Counted from the stretch's first letter, positions 1-7,864 are shown. The stretch: 9,037 nt of DNA from Deltaproteobacteria bacterium (GCA_003647375.1 QMMS01000187.1:1-9037), one strand, 5' to 3'. Made by a program: numbers and translations. The notes: generated from the letters alone by a model not told the origin.

Positions 1-214
1 AAGGAACCCTAATTGGCTCAAACAGCGCAAATCGCCATCGGATCACCCATTTCGCTCTATCTATGGTGAAAAACAAAAGTTGAGTCAATAACCTAAAGCG
101 AATTTCCGCAGACCGCCAAGACAACCCAGCTTGAGTTTTGCGGATAACCGGTTAACTAAGGTGAGCGTTTCAAATTTTAAGAATATTGGATTTAGGAATA
201 AGCCTTTGGCCAGT
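1..214. other. Gene-free leader upstream of ispE
   Basis: No gene can be supported here. One + strand frame is open from the left edge to a TAA at 89-91 (29 codons, ending in Lys-Leu-Ser-Gln). It could be the tail of a gene outside the window, but a second frame is open almost as long, so chance is as likely. A TTG at 131 opens an in-frame N-terminal extension of ispE. It has no ribosome binding site and its 28 residues do not resemble the IspE family, so I treat 131-214 as untranslated leader. I could not find a convincing -35/-10 pair. Confidence 0.5.
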
Positions 215-1087
215 ATGAAGATTCTTTCACCCGCCAAAATTAATTTGTTTCTTCAGGTCACAGGTAAACGGCCTGACGGGTATCATGAACTCGTGACCCT
301 CATGAGTTGTATCAGCCTGTATGATGTGATGACAATCGATTTTGAAACGCCGGGGATTTCTGTTCGATGTGACAGCCCGGACGTGCCGGACAATGAGGGC
401 AACCTGGCGTTCAAGGCTGCAAGCCTGTTTTACGATAGGCTGTCAGTGGCGCGAAGGGAGGATCATGCCGGACTTGGGAGAAACGGGGGGGTATCCATAT
501 TCATAGAGAAGCAGATACCTGTGGCTGCGGGCCTGGGCGGCGGGAGCAGCAATGCAGGGCGAACGCTGCTGCAACTCAATCGGTATCATGGATGGCCTTT
601 TTCAGGAGTGGAAATGAACCGTATGGGGCTTGCCATCGGTGCCGATGTACCTTTTTTCCTTCAGGAAAAACCCGCTGTGGCAACCGGTATCGGGGAGTGT
701 CTCGAGATCTACAGCGGGCTGCAGGTCTTGCCGATTGTCGTGGCGTGTCCGGATATTCCTGTTTCCACGGCGGCTGTGTATAAAAAACTGAATTTGGGAT
801 TGACAAAGTGTGGAAAAAAAATTAAAAATTTCTTTTCTGACAAGTCGACATTCGATGTCAACCAATATTTGTGTAATGATCTAGAGGCGGTTGTAATTCA
901 AAAACATCCTGTAATATCGGATATTAAAAGACAACTACTGCAAATGGGGGCTGATGTCGCATTAATGTCAGGCAGTGGTCCGGCGGTTTTCGGAATCTAT
1001 TCGGATTCACACAAAGCCAGGCGTGCGTGCGAACTGTTGTCCGCACATCACCGGTGGCGGCTGTTTTTGGCTGAGACGTTGGTATGA
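215..1087 (+). CDS. ispE: 4-diphosphocytidyl-2-C-methyl-D-erythritol kinase
   Basis: IspE uses ATP to phosphorylate the 2-hydroxyl of CDP-methylerythritol, the fourth step of the cytosolic MEP pathway to isopentenyl diphosphate. The protein is 290 aa, normal for the family. Visible GHMP-kinase features are the N-terminal SPAKINLFL (residues 5-13, with the expected catalytic Lys8), DGYHEL (21-26), the ATP-binding loop PVAAGLGGGSSNA (102-114), GADVPFF (142-148, with the expected catalytic Asp144) and the C-terminal MSGSGPAVFG (251-260). I chose ATG 215 because MKILSPAKIN is the usual IspE start. The longer TTG frame from 131 adds 28 unrelated residues. The ribosome binding site at 215 is weak (an AGGA lies 17 nt upstream), so the start rests on family comparison. 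It is the first gene of a + strand run, with tRNA-Gln beginning 9 nt after its stop. Confidence 0.96.
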   Translation: MKILSPAKINLFLQVTGKRPDGYHELVTLMSCISLYDVMTIDFETPGISVRCDSPDVPDNEGNLAFKAASLFYDRLSVARREDHAGLGRNGGVSIFIEKQIPVAAGLGGGSSNAGRTLLQLNRYHGWPFSGVEMNRMGLAIGADVPFFLQEKPAVATGIGECLEIYSGLQVLPIVVACPDIPVSTAAVYKKLNLGLTKCGKKIKNFFSDKSTFDVNQYLCNDLEAVVIQKHPVISDIKRQLLQMGADVALMSGSGPAVFGIYSDSHKARRACELLSAHHRWRLFLAETLV

Positions 1088-1096
1088 AGATAATGA

Positions 1097-1171
1097 TGGG
1101 GCGTCGTCAAGCGGTAAGACACAGGACTTTGGTTCCTGCATTCGGAGGTTCGAATCCTCCCGCCCCAGCCA
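1097..1171 (+). tRNA. tRNA-Gln (anticodon TTG), CCA encoded
   Basis: A complete cloverleaf can be drawn. The acceptor stem is TGGGGCG with CGCCCCA, the D arm has a 3-bp GTC/GAC stem, and the anticodon stem CAGGA/TCCTG carries the loop CTTTGGT, so the anticodon is TTG (glutamine, reading CAA and by wobble CAG). The variable region is CATTC, and the T arm is GGAGG-TTCGAAT-CCTCC. Discriminator G1168 is followed by a genomically encoded CCA (1169-1171). It sits between ispE (9 nt upstream) and prs (63 nt downstream) on the same strand with no terminator on either side, so it is probably cut out of a mixed mRNA/tRNA transcript by RNase P and 3' nucleases. Confidence 0.97.
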
Positions 1172-1234
1172 CGACCGGCAATCGTGAGCGAATAGAAATG
1201 GACACTCATTAAGGTTTCAGATTTCAGGAGCACC

Positions 1235-2173
1235 ATGACAGATCCTCTGATATTTTCGGGCAATTCGAACCCGGTACTGGCAAAACAGATTTGCGACTAT
1301 CTTCAGATGCCATTGGGTGGCGCCAAAGTCGCAACGTTCAGTGATGGCGAAGTACAGATTGAGATCGATGAGAACGTGCGGGGAAAAACCGTTTATGTTG
1401 TTCAATCCACGTGCCGTCCCGTCAATGACAATTTGGTTGAGTTGCTGATGATGCTGGATGCGCTGAAGCGGTCGTCGGCACTTCGAATTGGTGCGGTCAT
1501 CCCCTACTTCGGGTATGCCCGGCAAGATAAGAAGGTTGCTCCCCGCGTACCCATCAGTGCCAAACTCGTGGCGGATCTCATCGAAACCGCTGGTGCGAGC
1601 AGGGTGATCACCATGGATTTACATGCGGGACAGATCCAGGGATTTTTTAGCATTCCCGTGGACAATCTTTTTGCTGCGCCCGTGTTGATCGACTATATCA
1701 GAAAAAATTTCAATGACGATCTGGTGGTCGTCTCTCCGGATGCCGGGGGCGTCGAAAGGGCCCGGGCATTTGCAAAGCGCCTGGCGGCCGATCTTGCCAT
1801 CATCGATAAAAGACGAACAGCGCCCAACGTTGCAAAGGCGATGGCTGTAATCGGAAACGTGAAAGGCAAAGTGGCGATCATCCTGGATGATATGGTGGAT
1901 ACGGCAGGCACGTTGACGGAAGCATCCGAAGCTATCATCAGAGAGGGCGCCCAGGAAGTTCACGCATGTTGTGCGCACCCGGTACTTTCCGGGCCGGCAA
2001 TAGACAGGATCAATGAATCGTCGCTCAAGAGTCTCGTTGCGACAGACACGGTACCCCTGAGTGGCAAAGCGAAAAACTGCGAAAAACTGAAAATATTGAC
2101 TATTTCTGAAATCGTGGGGGAAGCGATTATTCGAAGCTTCACAGGCGATTCCGTGACATCTTTGTTTGTATAA
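1235..2173 (+). CDS. prs: Ribose-phosphate pyrophosphokinase (PRPP synthetase)
   Basis: Prs transfers pyrophosphate from ATP to ribose-5-phosphate, making PRPP for purine, pyrimidine, NAD, histidine and tryptophan synthesis in the cytosol. The 312 aa length fits class I bacterial enzymes. Diagnostic motifs in order are FSDGE (35-39), [11 protein letters not shown] (90-100), [12 protein letters not shown] (127-138, the divalent-cation/PRPP synthetase signature), the flexible-loop DKRR (191-194) and DDMVDTAGT (218-226, the PRPP-binding loop). The start is ATG 1235 with AGGAG at 1226-1230, a rather short 4-nt spacing. It follows tRNA-Gln and precedes rplY after 191 nt. A perfect stem-loop begins at its stop codon. 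Nothing unusual was seen in the coding sequence. Confidence 0.97.
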   Translation: MTDPLIFSGNSNPVLAKQICDYLQMPLGGAKVATFSDGEVQIEIDENVRGKTVYVVQSTCRPVNDNLVELLMMLDALKRSSALRIGAVIPYFGYARQDKKVAPRVPISAKLVADLIETAGASRVITMDLHAGQIQGFFSIPVDNLFAAPVLIDYIRKNFNDDLVVVSPDAGGVERARAFAKRLAADLAIIDKRRTAPNVAKAMAVIGNVKGKVAIILDDMVDTAGTLTEASEAIIREGAQEVHACCAHPVLSGPAIDRINESSLKSLVATDTVPLSGKAKNCEKLKILTISEIVGEAIIRSFTGDSVTSLFV

Positions 2174-2196
2174 ATAAATTCGCTTTGCGAATTTAT
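2174..2196 (+). other. Perfect stem-loop right after prs stop
   Basis: Ten perfect base pairs (ATAAATTCGC at 2174-2183 with GCGAATTTAT at 2187-2196) close a TTT loop, starting at the base after the prs TAA. No run of T follows (the next bases are GAGGCGCGG), so it is not a standard intrinsic terminator. It could stabilise the 3' end of the prs message, act as a weak or factor-assisted terminator, or mark a processing site before rplY. Confidence 0.55.
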
Positions 2197-2326
2197 GAGG
2201 CGCGGCGTTGTTGCTTATATGACGAAAGGATTACCTGCTTGTTTTGTGGTGGGATAAAAACGCTATCTCAGCAGTCCCGATAAACTGGGATCATAGAAAA
2301 GCAGCGGGAAACAATCAAAACTAAGC

Positions 2327-2357
2327 CACTCAGCTGAAATGAGTGACTACAGGGGGG
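2327..2357 (+). promoter_or_regulatory. rplY leader: stem-loop and ribosome binding site
   Basis: A short hairpin (CACTCA at 2327-2332 with TGAGTG at 2340-2345, 7-nt loop) lies just upstream of a purine-only Shine-Dalgarno run, AGGGGGG at 2351-2357. That run is 7 nt from a TTG and supports TTG 2365 as the rplY start. The nearest in-frame ATG is 26 codons downstream, inside the L25 domain. The closeness of hairpin and binding site would allow translational control, but that is only an inference. No clear promoter was found in the 2197-2364 spacer. Confidence 0.5.
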
Positions 2358-2364
2358 ATATTTC

Positions 2365-3027
2365 TTGGAAAAGATTGAATTGAAAGTAACGATACGAAAA
2401 ACAACGGGGAATGGCGCCGCAAGAGAACTCCGGCGGGAAGGCATGATTCCTGCCATACTCTATGGACCCAAGGCAGAACCGGTAATGCTCTCAGTAACGA
2501 CCAAAGAGCTCGAAAACATCTTGATGACATCCAATATCGGGCAGGTCTTGCTCGATCTGCTGATCCAGAATGGGAAGCAGCAGTCAAGGACGGCCATGAT
2601 CAAGGAGTTGCAGACGCAACCGGTTTCCGGTAGTTTGCTGCATGTGGATTTTTATGAAGTGGCCATGGATCAAAAGATCAAAATCAGCATTCCTGTTATG
2701 ACCAAAGGCCAGTCAAAAGGTGTCGAGGAGGGTGGCGTTCTTCAACTTGTTCGGCATGAAGTGGAAGTCTTCTGCTTTCCGAACAATATCCCGGAGTCCC
2801 TTGAAGTGGACGTCACCGGCATGAATATCGGTGACTCCTTGCATATCAATGAAGCATCCATTGATGAAACGATTGAATTGGTTGATGAAACCAACTTTAC
2901 GCTTGTAACGATCCTGAGTCCGAAAGCCGAAGAAGAGGAAGAAGTAGAGGAAGAAGAAGGAGAAGAAGGAGAAGAAACCGAAGCGGAAACAGCTGAGGGC
3001 GAGGAAGAGCCTGACAGCGCTGAATAA
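2365..3027 (+). CDS. rplY: 50S ribosomal protein L25, TL5/CTC long form
   Basis: L25 binds 5S rRNA in the central protuberance of the large ribosomal subunit. At 220 aa this is the long TL5/CTC type: an N-terminal L25 5S-binding domain (about 1-95, with GNGAARELRREGMIPAILYG at 15-34), a beta-rich TL5 domain (about 96-187), and a very acidic tail (188-220) that is almost all Glu plus a few Gly, Thr and Ala. The start is TTG at 2365, supported by AGGGGGG 7 nt upstream, because no earlier ATG exists and the family N-terminus begins here. The tail is written in an almost pure purine tract (2946-2977), a low-complexity run that may vary in length between strains. The stop codon touches the ATG of pth, a pairing common in bacteria. 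Confidence 0.95.
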   Translation: MEKIELKVTIRKTTGNGAARELRREGMIPAILYGPKAEPVMLSVTTKELENILMTSNIGQVLLDLLIQNGKQQSRTAMIKELQTQPVSGSLLHVDFYEVAMDQKIKISIPVMTKGQSKGVEEGGVLQLVRHEVEVFCFPNNIPESLEVDVTGMNIGDSLHINEASIDETIELVDETNFTLVTILSPKAEEEEEVEEEEGEEGEETEAETAEGEEEPDSAE

Positions 3028-3624
3028 ATGTTTGATAGAACTGTACATGTTATCGCAGGGTTGGGGAATCCCGGCGACAAATATCGTGGGACCCGGCACA
3101 ATGTGGGTTTTTTTGTGATTGATGCCCTGTCGGCGGAATATGCGATTCCAATTGACAGGAAAAAATTCGATGCGTTCTATGGAAGGGGTTCTGTAAGGGG
3201 TGCGGAGGTTATTCTCGTCAAGCCCCAGTCCTATATGAACAGGAGCGGCATTCCCATTTGCCGGTTGATTGAGTACTTCGGAATATCACACAGGAATATG
3301 TTGGTCATCCATGACGACATTGATCTTGTTTATGGCAGAATTAAAATAAAAGTGAAAGGAGGGCACGGAGGGCATAATGGAGTGAGGTCTATTATCGATA
3401 CGCTGGGGGACGAGAATTTCACCCGTCTTCGTGTGGGTATCGGGCGATCTGAGAATGAAAGCAATGTCACCGGCCATGTTTTGGGACGGTTCCGACCCAA
3501 TGAAAAAAAAATGTTGGAACAGATTGTTGCGCGTTCTCGGGATGCTGCTGTAACAATCCTTTGTGAAGGCACAAAGGAAGGTATGAATCAATTTAACGAG
3601 AGAACAATTCAACCCTCAAGTTAA
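3028..3624 (+). CDS. pth: Peptidyl-tRNA hydrolase
   Basis: Pth cleaves the ester bond of peptidyl-tRNAs that fall off ribosomes, recycling the tRNA in the cytosol. The protein is 198 aa, typical of the bacterial Pth1 family. Active-site residues known from the E. coli enzyme can be matched: Asn14 in GLGNPG (11-16), His24 in TRHNVGF (22-28), Met70 and Asn71 in [10 protein letters not shown] (65-74), Asp96 in HDDIDL (95-100), and His116/Asn117 in [10 protein letters not shown] (112-121). The ATG directly follows the rplY TAA with no gap and no good Shine-Dalgarno sequence at the usual distance, which suggests translational coupling to rplY. hppA starts 19 nt after its stop. Confidence 0.96.
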   Translation: MFDRTVHVIAGLGNPGDKYRGTRHNVGFFVIDALSAEYAIPIDRKKFDAFYGRGSVRGAEVILVKPQSYMNRSGIPICRLIEYFGISHRNMLVIHDDIDLVYGRIKIKVKGGHGGHNGVRSIIDTLGDENFTRLRVGIGRSENESNVTGHVLGRFRPNEKKMLEQIVARSRDAAVTILCEGTKEGMNQFNERTIQPSS

Positions 3625-3633
3625 ACATCAGAT

Positions 3634-3638
3634 GGAGG
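3634..3638 (+). promoter_or_regulatory. Ribosome binding site deciding the hppA start
   Basis: GGAGG at 3634-3638 lies 5 nt upstream of ATG 3644. An in-frame ATG at 3632 overlaps this motif and has no binding site of its own, so 3644 is the preferred start. Confidence 0.75.
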
Positions 3639-3643
3639 AAAGA

Positions 3644-5650
3644 ATGGACGTTGTAATGAGCAATTTACCGTTGATTTGTGCGCTGGTCGGCGTGATCGGC
3701 GTTTTGTTTTCTATTATTCTTGCTACGGTTGTCAAGGGTGCTCCTGCGGGTGACGAGAAGATGCAGGAGATTGCCACAGCCATCAAGGAAGGCGCTATCG
3801 CTTATCTGAATAGACAGATGAAAAGCATGGGTATTGCCGGGATCATCATCTTTATCGTGATCTTCGCCGCCATGGGCGCCAAAACCGCCATCGGCTTTCT
3901 TATTGGAGCCGTGGCTTCATTTATAGCCGGATATATCGGCATGCGCGTGTCTGTTATCGCAAATGTCAGAACGGCAGAGGCGGCCAAGAAGGGTATGGCA
4001 GCAGGTCTTTCCATGGCATTCAGGGGCGGCGCCGTAACCGGGATGATCGTTGCCGGTCTGGCCCTGACCGTCACTGCAGGTTACTATGCTTTTACCCATG
4101 ATGTCATCGCACTGGTGGCGCTTGGTTTCGGTGGCAGCCTGATTTCCATTTTTGCCCGTCTTGGCGGCGGTATCTTTACCAAGGGCGCCGACGTGGGCGC
4201 CGATCTCGTGGGTAAGGTCGAGGCAGGCATTCCGGAAGATGATCCGAGAAATCCGGCAACCATTGCTGACAATGTGGGCGACAATGTAGGCGACTGTGCC
4301 GGTATGGCGGCCGACCTTTTCGAGACCTACGCGATTACAGCCGTTGCTGCCATGCTCATCGGGCATCTGCTTTTTCCGGAAATACAGATCGCAACAGAAT
4401 TTCCGTTGGTGCTGGGTGCCATTTCGATCATTGCATCCATCATCGCAATTTTCTTTGTAAAGCTTGGAAAGAGCGAGTACATCATGGGCGCTCTCTACAA
4501 GGGGATGTTCGGGGCTGCCATCATTGCTGCAATCGCCTTCTACTATGCTACGACGAAAATGTTTGTCGGGGTAGGCGATCTTTCGACCATGAATATCTAT
4601 TACTGTACTCTGATCGGACTGATCCTGACCGTCGTCATCGTAATCATCACCGAGTATTATACCGGTTTATACGGTCCGGTAAAAGGCATTGCGGAAGCGT
4701 CTACCACCGGGCACGGTACCAACATTATTTCCGGTCTGGCAGTCAGCATGCAGGCAACGGCCGCACCGGTTCTGGCTATCTGTTTGGCCATCTGGCTGGC
4801 CTATGATTTTGGCGGCCTTTACGGCATCGCCATGGCAGCCATGTCCATGCTGTCCATGACCGGTATGGTCATTGCCATCGACGCTTACGGCCCCATTACC
4901 GACAATGCCGGCGGGATTGCTGAAATGGCCGGCATGGATGAAAGTGTCCGCGCCGTCACCGATCCTCTGGATGCAGTGGGTAACACCACCAAAGCGGTTA
5001 CCAAGGGATACGCTATCGGTTCGGCCGCCCTGGCGGCTCTGGTTCTTTTTGCGGCCTATGTACAGGAATTTGCCATGCATGGCGGCGAGATGATTAAATT
5101 CGACCTGAGCGATGTCAACGTCATCATCGGGCTCTTTATCGGCGGACTGCTGCCCTACCTTTTTGCTTCCATTGCCATGAAGGCTGTGGGCAATGCCGGG
5201 GGTGCAGTGGTTGATGAAGTTCGCCGTCAGTTCTGTGACATACCCGGCATCATGGAAGGTACGGCCAAACCCGATTATGGCGCATGCGTCGATATCGTGA
5301 CGAAATTTGCACTGAAAGAAATGATCGTTCCGGCTCTTCTGCCTGTGTTTGCGCCACTCATCGTTGGTTTCCTGTTAGGTCCTGTTGCCTTGGGCGGCCT
5401 TTTGATCGGTAGTATTGTCACAGGTGTATTTGTCGCCCTTTCCATGACCACGGGCGGCGCTGCCTGGGACAATGCCAAAAAGTATATCGAGGATGGTCAC
5501 CTGGGTGGTAAGGGGAGCGATGCGCACAAAGCTGCTGTTACCGGTGATACGGTAGGCGATCCTTACAAGGATACCGCCGGACCCGCAGTGAATCCCATGA
5601 TCAAGATTTTGAATGTGGTGGCTTTACTGATGGTACCGTTCCTGTTGTAG
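3644..5650 (+). CDS. hppA: Proton-pumping membrane pyrophosphatase, K+-independent type
   Basis: HppA hydrolyses pyrophosphate at the cytoplasmic membrane and couples this to proton export. From ATG 3644 the protein is 668 aa, mostly hydrophobic segments (about 16 helices expected for the family). Hydrolytic motifs are present: [11 protein letters not shown] (183-193), EDDPRNP (198-204), DNVGDNVGD (209-217), [15 protein letters not shown] (414-428) and [18 protein letters not shown] (634-651). The stretch [16 protein letters not shown] has Lys450 and Thr453 where K+-dependent enzymes carry Ala and Gly/Ala, the known signature of the K+-independent, H+-transporting subfamily. Ion specificity is therefore inferred, not shown. 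It may be read through from pth and ends at a strong terminator. In sulfate reducers such a pump can recover energy from the PPi released by sulfate activation, which fits the suspected host but is context only. Confidence 0.97.
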   Translation: MDVVMSNLPLICALVGVIGVLFSIILATVVKGAPAGDEKMQEIATAIKEGAIAYLNRQMKSMGIAGIIIFIVIFAAMGAKTAIGFLIGAVASFIAGYIGMRVSVIANVRTAEAAKKGMAAGLSMAFRGGAVTGMIVAGLALTVTAGYYAFTHDVIALVALGFGGSLISIFARLGGGIFTKGADVGADLVGKVEAGIPEDDPRNPATIADNVGDNVGDCAGMAADLFETYAITAVAAMLIGHLLFPEIQIATEFPLVLGAISIIASIIAIFFVKLGKSEYIMGALYKGMFGAAIIAAIAFYYATTKMFVGVGDLSTMNIYYCTLIGLILTVVIVIITEYYTGLYGPVKGIAEASTTGHGTNIISGLAVSMQATAAPVLAICLAIWLAYDFGGLYGIAMAAMSMLSMTGMVIAIDAYGPITDNAGGIAEMAGMDESVRAVTDPLDAVGNTTKAVTKGYAIGSAALAALVLFAAYVQEFAMHGGEMIKFDLSDVNVIIGLFIGGLLPYLFASIAMKAVGNAGGAVVDEVRRQFCDIPGIMEGTAKPDYGACVDIVTKFALKEMIVPALLPVFAPLIVGFLLGPVALGGLLIGSIVTGVFVALSMTTGGAAWDNAKKYIEDGHLGGKGSDAHKAAVTGDTVGDPYKDTAGPAVNPMIKILNVVALLMVPFLL

Positions 5651-5678
5651 TTTGACACAATCCAACCGTTGTATTTAG

Positions 5679-5715
5679 AAAAGGATTGGTGCAGAGATGC
5701 GCCAATCCTTTTTTT
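5679..5715 (+). terminator. Intrinsic terminator after hppA
   Basis: A 14-bp stem (AAAAGGATTGGTGC at 5679-5692 with GCGCCAATCCTTTT at 5699-5712, one G-T pair) closes the 6-nt loop AGAGAT and runs into a T tract ending at 5715. It lies 29 nt after the hppA stop and separates hppA from carD. Confidence 0.93.
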
Positions 5716-5717
5716 CG

Positions 5718-5746
5718 TTGATTGTTTGATTCAAGAGTGCTATATT
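5718..5746 (+). promoter_or_regulatory. Sigma70-type promoter for carD
   Basis: TTGATT (5718-5723) and TATATT (5741-5746) are separated by exactly 17 nt and sit just behind the hppA terminator. Transcription would begin near 5753, giving a leader of about 50 nt before the carD ATG. The match to consensus is good and the position makes sense. It is not experimentally supported. Confidence 0.7.
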
Positions 5747-5801
5747 TCCCTTTCATATAAGTAAGTTTGATCCATGCGTTTCAACTGTTTTTGGTGCAAA
5801 A

Positions 5802-6350
5802 ATGTCAAATAAACCCGAGAATGAAACCGATATAAAAAGCGATGTGCCTGCACGAACATTTGTGGTGGGTGATCTGGCCGTTTATCCAGCACATGGTGTT
5901 GGCAAGATCGAAGCAATCGAAAGCCGTGTCATCAATGGGGAAACCCACGACTTTTATATCATGAAAATCGTCGAGAATGGCATGGTGATCATGATTCCTA
6001 CCTGGAATGTCGTTTCTGTGGGGTTGCGGGAAGTGATCAGTGAGGAGGAAATTCCCAAGATCATCGAGGTCATGAAAACCAGGCAGGAATCCACTATCGA
6101 TAACCAGACCTGGAATCGCAGATATCGGGAATATATGGATAAAATTAAAACAGGCTCTCTGTATGAAGTTGCGGAAGTGTTCCGGGATCTCTCCATACTG
6201 CGACTGACAAAAGATCTCTCTTTTGGTGAAAGAAAGCTCTACGATACAGCCCAGGGCCTTCTGGTTAAGGAACTGTCCACGGCCAGAAACACAGAAGAGG
6301 AGGTCATCGTCTCCGAAATTGAATCTTTGTTCATACCCGAAGAAGAGTAA
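5802..6350 (+). CDS. carD: CarD/CdnL-type RNA polymerase-binding regulator
   Basis: CarD-family proteins bind the RNA polymerase beta subunit and stabilise open promoter complexes, notably at rRNA promoters. This 182 aa protein has an N-terminal RNAP-interacting domain (about 18-78, with FVVGDLAVYPAHGVGKIEAI at 20-39) and a helical C-terminal DNA-contacting domain containing TWNRRYREYMDKIKTGS (103-119), where Trp104 matches the conserved Trp of the family, and LSFGERKLYDTAQ (139-151). It lacks the HMGA-like tail of Myxococcus CarD, so it is the short CdnL form. It is not a TRCF (Mfd) helicase. The ATG at 5802 has only a weak GGTG upstream, and no better in-frame start exists. It is the first gene after its own promoter, with the rluD-like gene 11 nt downstream. 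Confidence 0.93.
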   Translation: MSNKPENETDIKSDVPARTFVVGDLAVYPAHGVGKIEAIESRVINGETHDFYIMKIVENGMVIMIPTWNVVSVGLREVISEEEIPKIIEVMKTRQESTIDNQTWNRRYREYMDKIKTGSLYEVAEVFRDLSILRLTKDLSFGERKLYDTAQGLLVKELSTARNTEEEVIVSEIESLFIPEEE

Positions 6351-6361
6351 TTCCCATCCAC

Positions 6362-7354
6362 ATGATGTCCCCTCCAGGTGAATTCGTCATTACAGTCGGT
6401 TCCTCTGATGCCGGCCAACGGTTTGATCGGGTCGTTTCTTTATATCGCTCAGATTGTTCCAGGTCTTTTGCCGCCACGCTCATTCAGGACGGCCATATCA
6501 CGATTCAAAACAATACAAAAAAACCAGGTTACCGCGTCAAGTCCGGAGAAAAAATTCAAGGCTGCATCCCGGTGTATGAACCCCCTTCCCTTATACCGGA
6601 AGCCATACCCCTGAACATCCTGTTTGAAGACAGGCACCTCATCGTCATCGATAAATCCGCAGGCTTGGTGGTTCATCCTGCGCCCGGGAATGATACCGGC
6701 ACTCTGGTCAATGGGCTCCTGTATCATTGTCCCGAACTTGGGGGCATCAAAGCAGAACTGAGGCCCGGGATCGTTCACAGGCTCGATAAAGACACTACGG
6801 GAACCATCGTGGTGGCCAAGAACCGGTTAACTCTCGATAACCTGAGTCAGCAGTTCAAGAATCGAAAGGTTCAGAAAACATATCTGGCATTGGTTCATGG
6901 TGTTTTAGGGCCTGAATCCGGCAATATTTCGCTTCCCATCGGCCGGCACCCCGTAGACCGGAAAAAGATGTCCACCGTCAGTGCTAAAGGGCGTGACGCC
7001 GAAACGCTCTGGCGAGTAAAGGTACGCTATGCAGCTGCAACGCTGTTGGAGCTGGAACTGAAAACCGGTCGAACGCATCAGATCCGGGTGCATTGCACAT
7101 CCATGCATCATCCGATTGTTGGTGACGGTATATATACATACGGAAAGCGCGGCAAGAAAAAGCGAAATGACACGCCCCTGGAAACATTGCTGAAGTCTGC
7201 CAAGAGGCAAATGCTGCACGCGAGGCATCTACGTTTCACCCATCCTGTTGAAAGGCGGTCCATGTCATTTACTGCACCTATTCCAGAGGACATGCAACGG
7301 CTCATGGACTGTTTGGCACAGGATGCAGGAGACAGTCAACCAGATGGTAGCTGA
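6362..7354 (+). CDS. rluD: RluA-family 23S rRNA pseudouridine synthase, RluD-like
   Basis: These enzymes isomerise selected uridines of 23S rRNA to pseudouridine; RluD acts on helix 69. The protein is 330 aa. An S4-type RNA-binding domain (about 16-75, GQRFDRVVS through YRVKSGEKI) is followed by the catalytic domain with IDKSAGLVVHPAPG (96-109), the hallmark HRLDKDTTG (139-147, catalytic Asp142), ELKTGRTHQIRVH (232-244) and RQMLHARHLRFTHP (282-295). The S4 plus catalytic layout fits RluC or RluD; RluD is the better guess, but the exact target uridines cannot be read from sequence. The start is uncertain: ATG 6362 and ATG 6365 are adjacent, neither with a good ribosome binding site. The close spacing to carD suggests co-transcription and perhaps coupling. 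I see no T-tailed terminator directly after it. Confidence 0.92.
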   Translation: MMSPPGEFVITVGSSDAGQRFDRVVSLYRSDCSRSFAATLIQDGHITIQNNTKKPGYRVKSGEKIQGCIPVYEPPSLIPEAIPLNILFEDRHLIVIDKSAGLVVHPAPGNDTGTLVNGLLYHCPELGGIKAELRPGIVHRLDKDTTGTIVVAKNRLTLDNLSQQFKNRKVQKTYLALVHGVLGPESGNISLPIGRHPVDRKKMSTVSAKGRDAETLWRVKVRYAAATLLELELKTGRTHQIRVHCTSMHHPIVGDGIYTYGKRGKKKRNDTPLETLLKSAKRQMLHARHLRFTHPVERRSMSFTAPIPEDMQRLMDCLAQDAGDSQPDGS

Positions 7355-7677
7355 TCCGGTTCAAAGGGGACAAGTACTGGTGCCGTTGCCATGGTGGTTC
7401 TGATCATCGTCCCAAATTTTGACCTGACTAAAATCGTTTTCACAACTCCATAAAGTAATCAATGCCCGAAACTGCCGCCCATTATGTTGTGACTTGAAAT
7501 AAACTTTTGATTTTAATGAAAAAAGATTAAATCATAATCATTGCCTGGTCGCGATCTCCGATTTTGATCTAATCTTTGTCGGCACCGGTTGCGGAAACAA
7601 TGATATTGCTATTTCTAATCTTCAAAGATTGATTTTTTCCAATATGGTTTTTTCAATTTTACATTTTTATAAGAAAA

Positions 7678-7723
7678 ATGTTATCAGCAATAGAGTGTTC
7701 GTGGCAGCAGGTGGTGATAACAT
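7678..7723 (+). repeat. Perfect 9-bp inverted repeat in leader
   Basis: ATGTTATCA (7678-7686) is exactly complementary to TGATAACAT (7715-7723) across 28 nt. It could be an RNA stem-loop in the leader of the 7880 gene or a split operator. It lies about 160 nt before that gene. I do not recognise a riboswitch family in the loop. Confidence 0.55.
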
Positions 7724-7746
7724 ACATCGGAAACAGTTATTTTCGT

Positions 7747-7760
7747 GTGCTCAAAAGCAC
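7747..7760 (+). repeat. Small hairpin in leader
   Basis: GTGCT (7747-7751) and AGCAC (7756-7760) close a CAAA tetraloop, extendable by two wobble pairs on the outside. No T tract follows, so it is not a terminator. With the inverted repeat at 7678-7723 it makes a second possible stem in the leader of the 7880 gene. Confidence 0.4.
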
Positions 7761-7864
7761 GTCTTATCTCCATTTATTACAGTTGAAACCAATCTCCAAA
7801 AATGCTACCCCTTTTTTAATCTCTATATCTTTTTCCCACGCTATCAAAAGCAAACCTCAAATTG

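Larger units (their letters stand above)
7355..7861. other. AT-rich intergenic stretch, no gene
   Basis: About 500 bases without a credible gene. Two short + strand frames (7629-7865 from TTG, 7678-7890 from ATG) overlap each other, lack ribosome binding sites and read as low-complexity Phe/Lys/Ser protein, so I reject them. Base composition becomes visibly richer in A and T than in the genes before it. Contents noted are a small A/T hairpin with T tract (AATCT 7617-7621, AGATT 7626-7630, then TTTTTT to 7638), which may be a weak terminator, a 9-bp direct repeat TCTAATCTT (7567-7575 and 7614-7622), and the inverted repeats listed separately. A loose TATAAG at 7668-7673 lacks a matching -35. 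Confidence 0.55.

Noticed and set aside
2..91. Possible C-terminal end of an upstream + strand gene
   Set aside because: Only 29 codons are visible, with no motif, and a competing frame is open almost as long, so it cannot be told from chance.
131..158. TTGAGT plus TAACTA or TTAACT as an ispE promoter
   Set aside because: The -10 candidates match consensus poorly and the spacers are 15-16 nt.
131..214. N-terminal extension of ispE from a TTG at 131
   Set aside because: There is no ribosome binding site at 131, the 28 extra residues do not look like IspE, and ATG 215 gives the standard family N-terminus.
1170..1186. CACGA/TCGTG hairpin overlapping the tRNA CCA end
   Set aside because: The 5-bp stem would compete with the tRNA 3' end and has no T tract. 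It is too short to call a terminator.
7360..7425. Imperfect inverted repeat around GGGAC and GTCCC after the rluD-like gene, considered as a terminator
   Set aside because: The core is only 5 bp with a loop of more than 30 nt and no following T tract.
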